Shown: in pieces, positions 43,254-52,324 of the stretch | Layout: the number at the start of each line of letters is the position of its first letter | Position numbering within the stretch: position 1 is the stretch's first letter | Program-made: the position numbers and the translations under genes | The notes under the pieces: generated by a model | What the model saw: the letters and a program-made list of their open reading frames with translations, nothing else | Database searches by the model: none | Told to the model about the DNA's origin: nothing | Source: Streptomyces nigrescens | GTDB lineage: Bacteria > Actinomycetota > Actinomycetes > Streptomycetales > Streptomycetaceae | Assembly: GCA_024349765.1 (NCBI GenBank) | Contig: AP026074.1 | Location: 620,001-684,000 of the forward strand | Direction of reading: 5' to 3' | DNA length: 64,000 bases

Positions 43254-43709
43254 ATGGAGATGACAGTGCAGCTGACGATCGACTGCTCCGATCCGCAGAG
43301 AATGGTGGTTTTCTGGGCCGAGGCCTTGGGCTACGTGCCTGAGCCTCCGCCGGGCGGGCACGCCACGTGGCGTGCTTACTGGGCGGCGCTGGGGGTGCCC
43401 GAGGCAGAGTTGCCGGCCGGTGCCGGGGATATTCCGGAGTCGATCATCGATCCCGCGGGACGTGGACCGAGGGTGTGGTTCCAGCAGGTTCCGGAGCCTA
43501 AGGTCGCCAAGAACCGGTGGCACTTCGACCTGAAGGTCGGTGGGGGCCGTGACGTCCCACTGGACGTCCGCACACAGCGGGTCAAGGTCACGGTGGAACG
43601 GCTGGTCAAAGCTGGTGCCACCGTGCTGCGGATCAAAGACGAGCCGGACATGGGGCTCTACGCCGCCGCCATGCAGGACCCCGAGGGCAACGAATTCGAC
43701 GTCGTCTGA
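43254..43709 (+). CDS. VOC/glyoxalase-like protein
   Basis: A 151-residue VOC protein of the Glyoxalase-6 type: VQLTIDCSDPQRMVVFWAEA, LGYVPEPPPGGHATW, then the KNRWHFDLKV strand, VTVERLVKAGATVLRIKDE and the end MQDPEGNEFDVV. The His of WHFDL and the terminal Glu are usual metal positions. ATG at 43254. A very strong hairpin follows the stop at 43718-43769. This subfamily binds unknown small molecules; the gene stands alone. Confidence 0.87.
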   Translation: MEMTVQLTIDCSDPQRMVVFWAEALGYVPEPPPGGHATWRAYWAALGVPEAELPAGAGDIPESIIDPAGRGPRVWFQQVPEPKVAKNRWHFDLKVGGGRDVPLDVRTQRVKVTVERLVKAGATVLRIKDEPDMGLYAAAMQDPEGNEFDVV

Positions 43710-43717
43710 GGGCCGTT

Positions 43718-43769
43718 GCGACGGTGCTGGTCACAGCCACTCGTTCACGGCTGCGACCAGCACCGTCGC
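43718..43769 (+). terminator. Long hairpin terminator after VOC gene
   Basis: A 15-bp perfect outer stem (GCGACGGTGCTGGTC, 43718-43732, with 43755-43769), plus an inner CAGCC/GGCTG pairing. It starts nine bases after the VOC stop. It also forms the left border of the truncated LLM gene fragment. Confidence 0.85.
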
Positions 43770-44471
43770 CTCGATCGCCGTGCCCGCGGACGCGGACTGG
43801 CTGGACCCGCTGCTTGCCCTGACCTTCGCGGCGGCGGTCACCAGCCGGATCGAGCTCGCCTCCGGTGTACTCCTGCTGCCCGAACACAACCCGGTCCTGC
43901 TCGCCAAACAGGCCGCCACCCTCGACGTGCTCTCCGCCGGGCGGTTCTGTCTCGGGGTCGGGGTCGGCTGGTCGGCCGAGGAATTCGCCGCGCTCGGGGT
44001 CCCCTTCGCCGGGCGCGGGCGGCGCACCGACGAGTACCTCGCTGCGATGCGCACCCTCTGGGCCGAGGACCCAGCCTCCTTCACGGGGGAGTTCACCCGC
44101 TTCGACGCGATCCGGGTCAACCCGAAGCCGCTGCGCGGCGGCCGGCTCCCGGTCGTGGTAGGCGGAAACAGCGATGCCGCCTTGCGCCGCGCGGTCACGC
44201 TGGCTGACGGGTGGTACGGATTCAACGTACCGGCGGCCGACGTCCCGGCGCGCATGGCCGTTCTTGCCGACGAGTGCACCCGCCACGGTCGCGCATTCGA
44301 CGAGCTCACGGTCGCCGTGGCGCTGAGCGACGGCATCCCGGAGCATCTCCCCGTACTCGGCACGGCGGGTGTCACCGAACTCGTCGTTGTCGGCGCGCCC
44401 CGCCCGTTCCCGACGCGGCGGCCACCTGGGTCGCGGAACTCGCCGACACGTGGATTCGACCGGAGGGATGA
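43770..44471 (+). pseudogene. Truncated, frameshifted LLM-class F420-dependent oxidoreductase
   Basis: The coding-like frame begins directly after the hairpin with PADADWLDPLLALTFAAAVT, then LASGVLLLPEHNPVLLAKQA, LDVLSAGRFCLGVGVGWSAE, the PVVVGGNSDAALRRAV block and LTVAVALSDGIPEHL, the luciferase-like (LLM) fold. The N-terminal 50-60 residues, including the start and first strand, are missing. Near 44405 the frame breaks and the end PDAAATWVAELADTW continues in another frame to TGA at 44469. The first-frame continuation to 44631 is unrelated sequence. A dead remnant. Confidence 0.75.
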
Positions 44472-44610
44472 CCCGGGCCGGCCGGGGCAGCCGCTGGTTT
44501 TCCCGCGTCCTGGAGCGCGCCTCCTCCGGAATGGGAACGCGTGGCGCGCCCCCTTCAGGTCAGACATCTTGTCGGTTGGGGACGACGCCTGGCGGTCCAT
44601 GACCAGGCCG

Positions 44611-47600
44611 CTAACCCAGCTCGGGAGGTGAGGCGGGCGGCGCCAGGCGGCGCAGCCGCGCCGGATCGGATCGGGTCAGGGCTGCTGACGCGTCCAGTTG
44701 CCAGCCGGCCTCGTACGCCTCGGCGAAGTGCTCGTCGCCGAGGGCGGCTCGGCCGCGGCTGCTCAGCGTGCGGATCTGCGGATCGGTGCGGTCGTGGGCG
44801 CCGCGCAGGCGGGCCGCCGCGCCGAGCAGGACGGCGACTTCGCGGTACCGCCCGTACAGCGCGGCGAGGCCGGCCACGGTCACCGCCACCGTCGCCACGA
44901 TCGGCATGTCCTTGCTGTCGACCGCCGCCGCGTACGCCCGGCCCAGCGCCTCTTCGGCGCCCGGCCCGTCGCCGAGTTCGAGGCAGAGCGCGCCCCGCAT
45001 CGCGCCGACCAGTGCCTGCCCCTGGTCGCCGCCGAACAGGACCCGCTCGGACAGTCCGGCCTCGATCGACTCGACCAGCTCGCGCGCCTGGGGCAGCACG
45101 CCGGTTCGCACCCACAGAGCCGCTTCCCGCGCGTCGAGCAGAATGGCCATCTCAGGTGACGTTGAGCGCAGCACGCGTTCCCGGGCCACGGCGATCGTCT
45201 CGGCCGCCCGCGCGGTCTCATCGAGCCGCACGTGCAGATCGATCAGGCGCAGGTCGACGAAGATCTCGTCGCTGAGGCTGAGCGATCCGAACTCGCGGGC
45301 CAGCCGTTTGGCCTCGTTCAGGTCGGCCAGTGCGCCGTCGAGATCGCCGTCGTACTGCCGCATCAGTGCGTGCAGGGGCAGCGCCTTGGCCAGGCCCCAG
45401 CGGTCGCCGGCTCGGGCGAAGCACTCCAGCGCGGCGCTCACGTCGCTGCGGACCTGATCGAAATGGCCGTCGTTTTCCGCGAATTGGGCCCGGAAGAAGC
45501 GGGCCATCCCGGCCAGCCACACATCGGGGCCTTCGACCAGCTGCTGGAGGACCGCCGGTGCGACCTCGGTCTCCGTCAGGGAGCCCAGCCAGACCGCGGT
45601 CGGTACGCCGGTGTGGCCCGGCAGCTCCGGGTGGCTGAGCAGCCGGGCCGCGAGCGCCCGCAGTTCCTCGCGCCGCTCCTTGAGCCAGTCCTTGGCCGAT
45701 GTGCCCAGGGTGCCAACGGTGTTGAGCACCAGCAGCCCTTCGGCGATGTCGCGCGTCATGCTCGGTCGCTCGCCCGGCACCGCGACCGCTTCACCGAGCC
45801 AGTAGGCCGCGTCGGTGTGCCGGCCGAGCATCTGCCAGTACCAGATCAGGTTCACGGCGAGCGCGATCGCGCCGGTGGCGTCGCCGGTGTCGCAGAGGTG
45901 CCGCAGGGCGGCGAGTACGTTGTCGTACTCGGCGTGCAGCACATGGAGTGCGTCGAGCTGCTCGGGGCCGCGCAGCAGCGGGTCATAGCGGGCGACCAGT
46001 TCGGCGAAGTGACCGGCGGCCAGGTCTCGTGCGCCGGTCAGGGTGCCTTGCTCGGCCAGGCGCTCCAGGCCGTACTCGCGGAGGGTCTCCAGCATCCGGT
46101 AGCGGCCGGTGTCCGGCGCGAGCTGCAGCAAAGAGCGGTCGACCAGGTCCGCCAGAAGTTCCGGGACCTCGTCGGCAGGCACCGTGGTGCCTGCGCAGAC
46201 CGCGATGGCCGAGGCCGGCGTGATGCCGCCGGGCAGGACCGAGATGCGCTCAGCGACCGTACGGGCGTCCGCGCCGAGCAGGTCCCAGCTCCATGCGATG
46301 ACCGCGCGCAGCGTGCGGTGCCGTGGGAAGGCGGCGCGGCTGCCGGTGGTGAGCAGCCGGAATCGGTCGGACAGGCCGGCGGCCAGGCCGGTCAGTGAGA
46401 GCGTGCGCAGGCGGGCCGCGGCCAGTTCGAGTGCGAGTGGCATGCCGTCCAGGCCGCGGACGACGCGCAGCACCTCGCCGAGGTTGTGCTCGTCGACGTC
46501 GAACCCGGGCCGCACGGCCGCCGCCCGTTCGGTGAACAGGCGCACCGACGCGGTACGGCGGGCCTGGTCGACCTCCTCGTGCGGCTCGGGCAGGATGAGC
46601 GGGCCGAGCGGGACCAGTGCCTCGCCGTCGACCGTCAGCGGCTCCCGGCTCGTGGCCAGCACCCGCAGCGTGGCGCAGCGGGCCAGCAGCGCCGCGACCA
46701 GGTGCGCCACCGCGTCGATGAGGTGCTCGCAGTTGTCCACCACGAGCAGGGTCTCCCGGCCGTCCAGCTGGTCCGCCAGCACCTCCAGCTCGCCGACCGG
46801 GTTGCCGCGCAGCTTGGCCGAGGCCTCGAAAAGCGCCGAGCCGCGCAGCCCGATCGTGGCCAGCAGCGCCGCGCCGACCTTGGCGGGCTCGGTGACAGAC
46901 GCGAGGTCGATCAGCCACACGCCGTCGGGGTATGCGTGCCGTCGGCGGCGGGCGGCCTCGACTGCCAGGCGTGTCTTGCCGGCGCCGCCGGGACCGAGCA
47001 CCGTCACCAAGCGCCCGGAGGTGAGCAGCGTGTCGATCCGGGCAAGGTCGTCGTCGCGGCCGATGAAACTGGTCAGCGGCGCGGGCAGGTTGCTCCGCCT
47101 GACCTGCACGGCCTCGGGGGCGGGCCGCTCGGCGCGCAGCAGGCGCAGGTGGCGTTCGCCCAGGGCGGCGCCCGGGTCGGTGCCGAGCACGTCGGCCAGG
47201 CTCTCGCGGACCCGCTCGTACAGGGCGAGGGCCTCGGCCTGGCGCCCCTGGGCGGCGAGCGCGTCCATGAGGAGCGCGGCGGCGCGCTCGTGGAGGGGGT
47301 GTTCGGCGAGCAGTGCGGCCAGACGGGCGGCGGCCGCGTCGGCCCGGCCCAGCGTCAGTTCGGCGTCGGCGAGGTCGGCGACGGCCTCGATCGAGGCGTG
47401 GGCCAGCCGGGTCGCGACGGCGGGCGCCACCGCGGCGACGGCCGTGGGCTCGGCGCCGGGACGGTCGCCCCATAGCGCGACGGCCTCGCCGAGCACGGCC
47501 GCCGCGGCATTCGGGTCGCCGGCGCGCAGACGGTCACGGCCTGCGGCGGCGAGCTGTTCGAACCGCAGCGCGTCGACGTCGGCCGCGTCCACGGCCAGTC

Positions 47601-47877
47601 GGTAGCCGCCCGCGGACTGTGCGACGTCGCCGGCCGAGCCGAGGGCCCGGCGCAGCCGCGAGACGAGGGCCTGCAGGGCGTGGGCAGGTCCGGCCGGCGG
47701 GTCCTCGGCCCAGATCGCGTCGATGAGGCCGCTCTGCTCGACCGCGTGCCCGCCGGCGAGGGCCAGCCGTACGACCAGAGCCCGCAACCGGGCACCCGGT
47801 ACGGGCAGGGAGGTGTCACCACGAGACACCTGAAAGGCGTCGAGCAGCGTGACTTGAAGCCGCGCACCCCCGTCCAT
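44611..47877 (-). CDS. AfsR/BTAD-type ATPase regulator
   Basis: A 1088-residue STAND regulator. An OmpR-like winged HTH (about 1-95, LQVTLLDAFQVSRGDTSL, RLRALVVRLALAGGHAVEQ) leads to a bacterial transcriptional activation domain (about 100-245), a NB-ARC ATPase with VTVLGPGGAGKTRLAVEAA as Walker A, LLVVDNCEHLID as Walker B and GMPLALELAAARLRTLS, and a C-terminal TPR-like helical region. AfsR-type proteins activate antibiotic genes. The start is ATG 47877; it is divergent from an FAD monooxygenase whose start lies 145 bases away, a typical target. Its ATPase motifs are intact. Confidence 0.9.
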   Translation of the reverse strand: MDGGARLQVTLLDAFQVSRGDTSLPVPGARLRALVVRLALAGGHAVEQSGLIDAIWAEDPPAGPAHALQALVSRLRRALGSAGDVAQSAGGYRLAVDAADVDALRFEQLAAAGRDRLRAGDPNAAAAVLGEAVALWGDRPGAEPTAVAAVAPAVATRLAHASIEAVADLADAELTLGRADAAAARLAALLAEHPLHERAAALLMDALAAQGRQAEALALYERVRESLADVLGTDPGAALGERHLRLLRAERPAPEAVQVRRSNLPAPLTSFIGRDDDLARIDTLLTSGRLVTVLGPGGAGKTRLAVEAARRRRHAYPDGVWLIDLASVTEPAKVGAALLATIGLRGSALFEASAKLRGNPVGELEVLADQLDGRETLLVVDNCEHLIDAVAHLVAALLARCATLRVLATSREPLTVDGEALVPLGPLILPEPHEEVDQARRTASVRLFTERAAAVRPGFDVDEHNLGEVLRVVRGLDGMPLALELAAARLRTLSLTGLAAGLSDRFRLLTTGSRAAFPRHRTLRAVIAWSWDLLGADARTVAERISVLPGGITPASAIAVCAGTTVPADEVPELLADLVDRSLLQLAPDTGRYRMLETLREYGLERLAEQGTLTGARDLAAGHFAELVARYDPLLRGPEQLDALHVLHAEYDNVLAALRHLCDTGDATGAIALAVNLIWYWQMLGRHTDAAYWLGEAVAVPGERPSMTRDIAEGLLVLNTVGTLGTSAKDWLKERREELRALAARLLSHPELPGHTGVPTAVWLGSLTETEVAPAVLQQLVEGPDVWLAGMARFFRAQFAENDGHFDQVRSDVSAALECFARAGDRWGLAKALPLHALMRQYDGDLDGALADLNEAKRLAREFGSLSLSDEIFVDLRLIDLHVRLDETARAAETIAVARERVLRSTSPEMAILLDAREAALWVRTGVLPQARELVESIEAGLSERVLFGGDQGQALVGAMRGALCLELGDGPGAEEALGRAYAAAVDSKDMPIVATVAVTVAGLAALYGRYREVAVLLGAAARLRGAHDRTDPQIRTLSSRGRAALGDEHFAEAYEAGWQLDASAALTRSDPARLRRLAPPASPPELG

Positions 47878-48022
47878 TCTCCGATCCTCGCACGCGCGCG
47901 GTCGGGTCCTCACATCAGGGCAGTGCCCGTGTGCCCTCGTGTCAACGCCGTGTGCGCCCCGTGTGAGTGGCCCACAGCAGTCTTGGCCCGTCGCAAAGAA
48001 CGGCTTCGGAAAGGGAATTGTC

Positions 48023-49534
48023 ATGCATGACGTAGTGATCGTGGGCGCTGGCCCGGTGGGTCTGTTCCTTGCCTGCGAACTCGGCCTCGCGGGCTGCTCC
48101 GTCCTGGTGCTGGAGCGGGAGCCCGGCTCCCCGTGGCGGGCGGACCCGCTCGGGATGCGGGGCCTGTCCGTCGGCTCGGTCGAGGCGTTCTACCGCCGTG
48201 GGATGCTGCACCCCCTGCTGGCGGCGTCGGGCCGCCACGACGATGGCGGCCCGGACCCCGACGCGGACGAGCCGTCACCTCCCCGTGGTGTGGGCCACTT
48301 CGCCGGCATGGTGCTCGATCCGGCCAAGGTCGACCTCGCCGCCCTGCCGTATCGGCTTCCCAGCCCGGCGATGGACGGTGTGCTGACGAACCTCGAAGCG
48401 GTCGAGACGGTGCTGTCCGAGCGGGCCGAAAAGCTCGGAGTGGAGATCAGGCGCGGCGTCACGGTCTCAGCCATCGCGCAAGACGACGACAGCGTGGTCG
48501 CGCACGCCGGCGCGCACGAATACGCGGCGCGCTGGCTCGTTGGCTGCGATGGCGGACGCAGCGCGGTGCGCGGGCTCGCGGACTTCGAATTCGTCGGCAC
48601 CGAGCCGCTGTTCACCGGCTATGTCATGGTTGCCGCCGTCGCCGATCCCGACGAGCTGAGCCCCGGGATCAACCTGACGCCGACCGGCATGTACCTCCGG
48701 ATGTCCACCGAGCACATCGGCATGATGGACTTCGACGGCGGTGCGTTCGACCGCTCGCAGCAGCCGACTCTCGACCACCTCCAGGCGGTGCTGCGCCGCG
48801 TGTCCGGCACCGGCGTGACACTGAACGCCGTCCATCGCGTCTCCAGCTTCACCGATCGGGCGATGCAGACGACGACCTACCGTCGGGGACGCGTCCTGCT
48901 CGCGGGCGACGCCGCGCACATTCACTCGCCCCTCGGCGGGCAGGGACTCAACCTCGGCATCGGCGACGCCATGAACCTGGGATGGAAGCTCGCGGCGACC
49001 GTGCGCGGGTACGCGCCGGACGGGCTGCTCGACACCTACACCCACGAGCGGCACTCGATCGGCGCTTGGGTGCTCGACTGGACGCGCGCCCAAGCGGCGG
49101 TGATGAAGCCGGACCCCCATGGCCAGGCGCTCCGAGGATTGATGCGCGACCTGCTCGGGACCCGTGACGGAACGACCCACGTCTTCGAGAAGGTGTCGGG
49201 ATCGTCGATCCGCTACGACCTCGGCAGCGAACAGCCGCTGGTCGGCCGCAACGCCCCGGACTTCCGTCTCGAAGACGGCACTCGACTCGGCGAGCTGTTG
49301 CAGGACGGACGAGGCGTCGCGCTCGATTTCAGCACCGACCGCCGCCTGCGCGATGCGGCGACGGGCCGGCAGAGCCGACTGCGTTACGCGGCTGGGGTGG
49401 CGAAGCACGCCCTCGGACTGGGCGCCGTGCTCATCCGGCCGGACGGCATCGTCGCCTGGGCAGGAGACCGCGATTCTGACTGGGAGTCGTTCGAGCGGGC
49501 CGCCGACCAGTGGTTCGGCACTGCGGGAAGCTGA
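48023..49534 (+). CDS. FAD-dependent aromatic monooxygenase (PheA/TetX-like)
   Basis: A 503-residue group A flavoprotein hydroxylase: DVVIVGAGPVGLFLACELGL (FAD site), DGGRSAVRGLADFEF (DG motif), and GDAAHIHSPLGGQGLNLGI (GD motif). A C-terminal thioredoxin-like domain (NAPDFRLEDGTRLGELLQDG) is typical of the rifampicin/tetracenomycin-type hydroxylases. It probably hydroxylates an aromatic polyketide or antibiotic and could be either biosynthetic or a detoxification enzyme. The ATG at 48023 follows GGAAAGGG. It is divergent from the AfsR-like gene and starts a plus-strand unit with the SGNH hydrolase. Confidence 0.9.
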   Translation: MHDVVIVGAGPVGLFLACELGLAGCSVLVLEREPGSPWRADPLGMRGLSVGSVEAFYRRGMLHPLLAASGRHDDGGPDPDADEPSPPRGVGHFAGMVLDPAKVDLAALPYRLPSPAMDGVLTNLEAVETVLSERAEKLGVEIRRGVTVSAIAQDDDSVVAHAGAHEYAARWLVGCDGGRSAVRGLADFEFVGTEPLFTGYVMVAAVADPDELSPGINLTPTGMYLRMSTEHIGMMDFDGGAFDRSQQPTLDHLQAVLRRVSGTGVTLNAVHRVSSFTDRAMQTTTYRRGRVLLAGDAAHIHSPLGGQGLNLGIGDAMNLGWKLAATVRGYAPDGLLDTYTHERHSIGAWVLDWTRAQAAVMKPDPHGQALRGLMRDLLGTRDGTTHVFEKVSGSSIRYDLGSEQPLVGRNAPDFRLEDGTRLGELLQDGRGVALDFSTDRRLRDAATGRQSRLRYAAGVAKHALGLGAVLIRPDGIVAWAGDRDSDWESFERAADQWFGTAGS

Positions 49535-49596
49535 GCCGCCGCCCCATTCCCTGATAGACCTCCCTTTTCCCCCAATCCACATGTCAAGGAGCACTC

Positions 49597-50259
49597 ATGA
49601 CGATCACCCTCCGCCCGGGAACCACCGTGATGTTCACCGGCGACTCGATCACCGACAGCCAGCGGTTGGCGAGTGAAGACGGCCTCGGTTTCGGCTACCC
49701 GCTGCGCGTCGCGGGGGAGTGGGGCCTCCGGCACCCGGACCGGCCCGTGACTTGGCTGAACTCCGCGATCGCGGGCCACAAGGTGAGGGACCTCGAACCC
49801 CGGTGGCAGGCGGATGTGCTCGACGCGCGCCCGGACGTGGTGTCGATCCTCGTCGGCGTCAATGACATGGGCTGGCACACGCTCGACCCGGACGGCCATG
49901 TGATCCCCGCGGAGGACTTCGCGGCAGGCTACGACCGTCTGCTCGCGCCGCTGGCCGCGGCGGGCACGGAGCTGATCCTCATCGAGCCGTTCCTCCTGCC
50001 GATCAGCGGCAGCGTCAAGGCCGGTGACGCGCACGTCGACGTTGCGGTCCGGAAGGAGTGGCGTGCCGACCTGGACCCCAAGATCCAGGTCGTACGCGAG
50101 CTCGGCCGCGAGTACGGCGCGCATCTGCTCGCCGCGGACGGCATGTTCGCCGAGCTCGCCGCGGTGAGCGGACCGGAGTACTGGGCTGCGGACGGCGTGC
50201 ACCCGACGCCGGCGGGTCACGCCGCACTGGCGGCGGCCTGGCTGCGCCTGGTCGCATGA
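49597..50259 (+). CDS. SGNH/GDSL hydrolase
   Basis: A 220-residue cytoplasmic esterase/lipase of the SGNH superfamily. Block I is FTGDSITDSQRL with the nucleophile Ser, block III is GVNDMGWHTLDPDG with Asn, and block V is DGVHPTPAGHAAL with Asp and His. It has no signal peptide, so it acts inside the cell, perhaps as an acyl- or carbohydrate-esterase. AAGGAG precedes the ATG at 49597. It lies 62 bases after the monooxygenase and is likely co-transcribed; the two may modify one substrate. Confidence 0.9.
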   Translation: MTITLRPGTTVMFTGDSITDSQRLASEDGLGFGYPLRVAGEWGLRHPDRPVTWLNSAIAGHKVRDLEPRWQADVLDARPDVVSILVGVNDMGWHTLDPDGHVIPAEDFAAGYDRLLAPLAAAGTELILIEPFLLPISGSVKAGDAHVDVAVRKEWRADLDPKIQVVRELGREYGAHLLAADGMFAELAAVSGPEYWAADGVHPTPAGHAALAAAWLRLVA

Positions 50260-50482
50260 CCGCGTCTCGCGGCCGCCCGGCCGATGGCCAACGCCCAGTC
50301 ACAGGCGAAGCCTTGATCGGCCGGGCAACCCCACCAAGGTGGTCATTGCGCGCATCGCAGGCCACGAGCACCAGCTCGAAGACCTTTAGCCATCCCTGCC
50401 CGGCGGACTCGGCGACGGGAAGCACGTTCACCACCGCCAAGGAATGCAGTGTGCCGGGGCGTGCGACTGCGCAGGAAGCGGC

Positions 50483-51376
50483 TCAGACGACCACGACCCG
50501 GCGCCCGCGCGTGTGACCGGCTTGGCTGTCGATGTGCGCCGCCGCGGCCTCGGCGAGGGGGTACGCCTTCTCGACCGGGATGTGGAGCCTTCCCCGTGAG
50601 ATGAGGGCGGCGGCCTCGGCGAGCGCATCCGGCACGCTCCCGGCCACGCCGGAGAACCGGACACCGAACTTCGGTGCCTCGAGATCGGCGATGGAGATCA
50701 CCTTCTGCGGGTCCCCGGTCAGCTCGACGAGCTCGCCGATCACGCCCGAACCGGCCAGGTCGAGGGCCGCGTCGACATGGCCGAGCTGCCGCACCCGGTC
50801 GACCCAGCCCTCGCCGTACGTCGTGGCGAGGGCACCCAGGCTCCGCAGATAGTCCTGGTTCGCGGCCCCGGCCGTGCCGATCACCGCGATGCTGCGGTCG
50901 CGGGCGATCTGCAGCACCGCCGATCCGACTCCCCCGGACGCACCGCTGACCAGCAGTGTCTGCCCGGACCGCACACCGACCTCACGGAGGATGCGCAGCG
51001 CGGTCTCCACCACGGAGGGGTACCCGGCCGCCTCTTCGAACGTCAGGCCCTCCGGCATCCGGGCCCAGGCCGACAGCACGGCGAACTCGGCATAGGTGCT
51101 TGAGCCTTCGCCGAACACGTGGTCGCCGGCCTCGACCCCTTCGACGCCCTCGCCGACCTCATCCACCACTCCTGCGGCGTCCAGTCCGACTCCCGCGGGC
51201 AACACGACCGGATGGGCCTTCAGGACCTGGCCTTCACGGATCCTCCAGTCGGCGGGGTTCACGCCCGCCGCCCGCACGGCGATGCGTACCTGGCCGGGGC
51301 CCGCATGGGGTTCCTCGGCATCGATGAGTTGCAGAACGTCCGGACCGCCGAACTCGGCGAAGCTCACTTTCTTCAT
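50483..51376 (-). CDS. Zinc-independent quinone oxidoreductase (MDR family)
   Basis: A 297-residue NADPH-dependent medium-chain reductase. KKVSFAEFGGPDVLQLIDAE and AVRAAGVNPADWRIREGQV are the N-terminal quinone-oxidoreductase motifs; the cofactor motif is SGASGGVGSAVLQIA; GLDAAGVVDEVGEGVEG lies in the catalytic domain. The zinc ligands of alcohol dehydrogenases are absent. It likely reduces a quinone or enone electrophile. ATG at 51376. It is divergent from a TetR regulator across a 15-bp palindrome. Confidence 0.9.
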   Translation of the reverse strand: MKKVSFAEFGGPDVLQLIDAEEPHAGPGQVRIAVRAAGVNPADWRIREGQVLKAHPVVLPAGVGLDAAGVVDEVGEGVEGVEAGDHVFGEGSSTYAEFAVLSAWARMPEGLTFEEAAGYPSVVETALRILREVGVRSGQTLLVSGASGGVGSAVLQIARDRSIAVIGTAGAANQDYLRSLGALATTYGEGWVDRVRQLGHVDAALDLAGSGVIGELVELTGDPQKVISIADLEAPKFGVRFSGVAGSVPDALAEAAALISRGRLHIPVEKAYPLAEAAAAHIDSQAGHTRGRRVVVV

Positions 51377-51390
51377 GCGGTGGACCGTAG

Positions 51391-51405
51391 CACTAACGGT
51401 TAGTG
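51391..51405. promoter_or_regulatory. TetR operator CACTAACGGTTAGTG
   Basis: A perfect 7-1-7 palindrome in the intergenic space, 15 bases from the oxidoreductase start and 42 bases from the TetR start. It is the obvious binding site for the adjacent repressor. Confidence 0.8.
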
Positions 51406-51446
51406 TTTTGAAACGGTTACAGCTTCGTACCTGGTAGTGTGCGGGC

Positions 51447-52034
51447 ATGACCGTGCCGCCCGGGCGCCGTGAGCGCAAGAAGGCCGCGACCCGCCAGAAG
51501 ATCGCTGACACCGCCCTGCGGCTCTTCCTGGAAAACGGGTACGACGCGGTGGGTATCCGCGAAGTGGCCGCTGAGGCGGACGTGGCCGTCACCACCCTCT
51601 TCTCCCACTTCGCCTCCAAAGAGGCCCTGGTGTTCGAACAGGACGAAGACTTCGAGCAACGCCTCACGCAGGCGGTCACCGACCGGGCGCCGCACGCGCC
51701 GCTCATCCCTGCGCTGCGGCACGAGATCCAGGCCCTGGTGCGACATTGCACGGCGGACGGCGCCGCCCCGATCTGGCGCATGATCGACGACTCACCCGCG
51801 CTGCGGAAGTACGAGGAGTCGATGAGGCTGCGCCACGCGGAGACGCTGGCAACGGCCATCGCCGCCGACCCCGAACTGTCACAGACCGCAACGGCGAGCC
51901 GGACGATCGCGAGGTTCGTGATCGACGCCTATTCGCTGGCCCGCGAGGCGGCCGACCCGGAGGCCGCGGTGGACGAGATCTTCCGGATGATCGAGGCAGC
52001 CTGGGAGGTCACCTGCCCTTCGCGACGGGCGTAA
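51447..52034 (+). CDS. TetR-family regulator
   Basis: A 195-residue TetR protein. The DNA-binding domain is RQKIADTALRLFLENGYDAV followed by IREVAAEADVAVTTLFSHFA (HTH), then FASKEALVFEQDEDFEQRL. The C-terminal domain holds ARFVIDAYSLAREAADPE. It likely represses the divergent quinone oxidoreductase and itself through the palindrome at 51391-51405. ATG at 51447 with a short leader. The ligand is unknown; electrophiles or drugs are usual. Confidence 0.92.
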   Translation: MTVPPGRRERKKAATRQKIADTALRLFLENGYDAVGIREVAAEADVAVTTLFSHFASKEALVFEQDEDFEQRLTQAVTDRAPHAPLIPALRHEIQALVRHCTADGAAPIWRMIDDSPALRKYEESMRLRHAETLATAIAADPELSQTATASRTIARFVIDAYSLAREAADPEAAVDEIFRMIEAAWEVTCPSRRA

Positions 52035-52099
52035 GGAACTGTTCCTCCAGGTAGGACCGGGGCCGCGGCGGTGAGGAGAAGCTGTACACCGGGCTCAGC

Positions 52100-52240
52100 C
52101 CGCTGCTTGGGCAAGTTGGTGACCACGGTGCGCCGCGAGCTGCCGGCCGAAGCGCGGTGCAGACGGCCGTGGAACTACCCATTGGAAGGCCGCATGTTGC
52201 TGGTCACAGCGTACTGGCGGAGCAACTTGAGGCCATACGA
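52100..52240 (+). mobile_element. IS5-type transposase remnant
   Basis: A plus-strand stretch reads WNYPLEGRMLLVTAYWRSNL, resembling the HTH/N-terminal region before the DDE domain of Streptomyces IS5-like transposases (PLEGRxLLVxxYWRTNL). It is followed by unrelated sequence and flanked by no intact ends. A short fragment; the exact IS is not identified. Confidence 0.4.
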
Positions 52241-52324
52241 CGCACCACGCACCCTTGCCGCAGGACCGGGCATGCCTCCCGGCCGGTTTGGCCAACGGCG
52301 TCGTGATCGGGGAGCCTGGGGAGC

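Noticed and set aside
50340-50400. Short frame VVIARIAGHEHQLEDL
   Set aside because: No start, no family, about 20 codons; may be a scrap of a lost gene.
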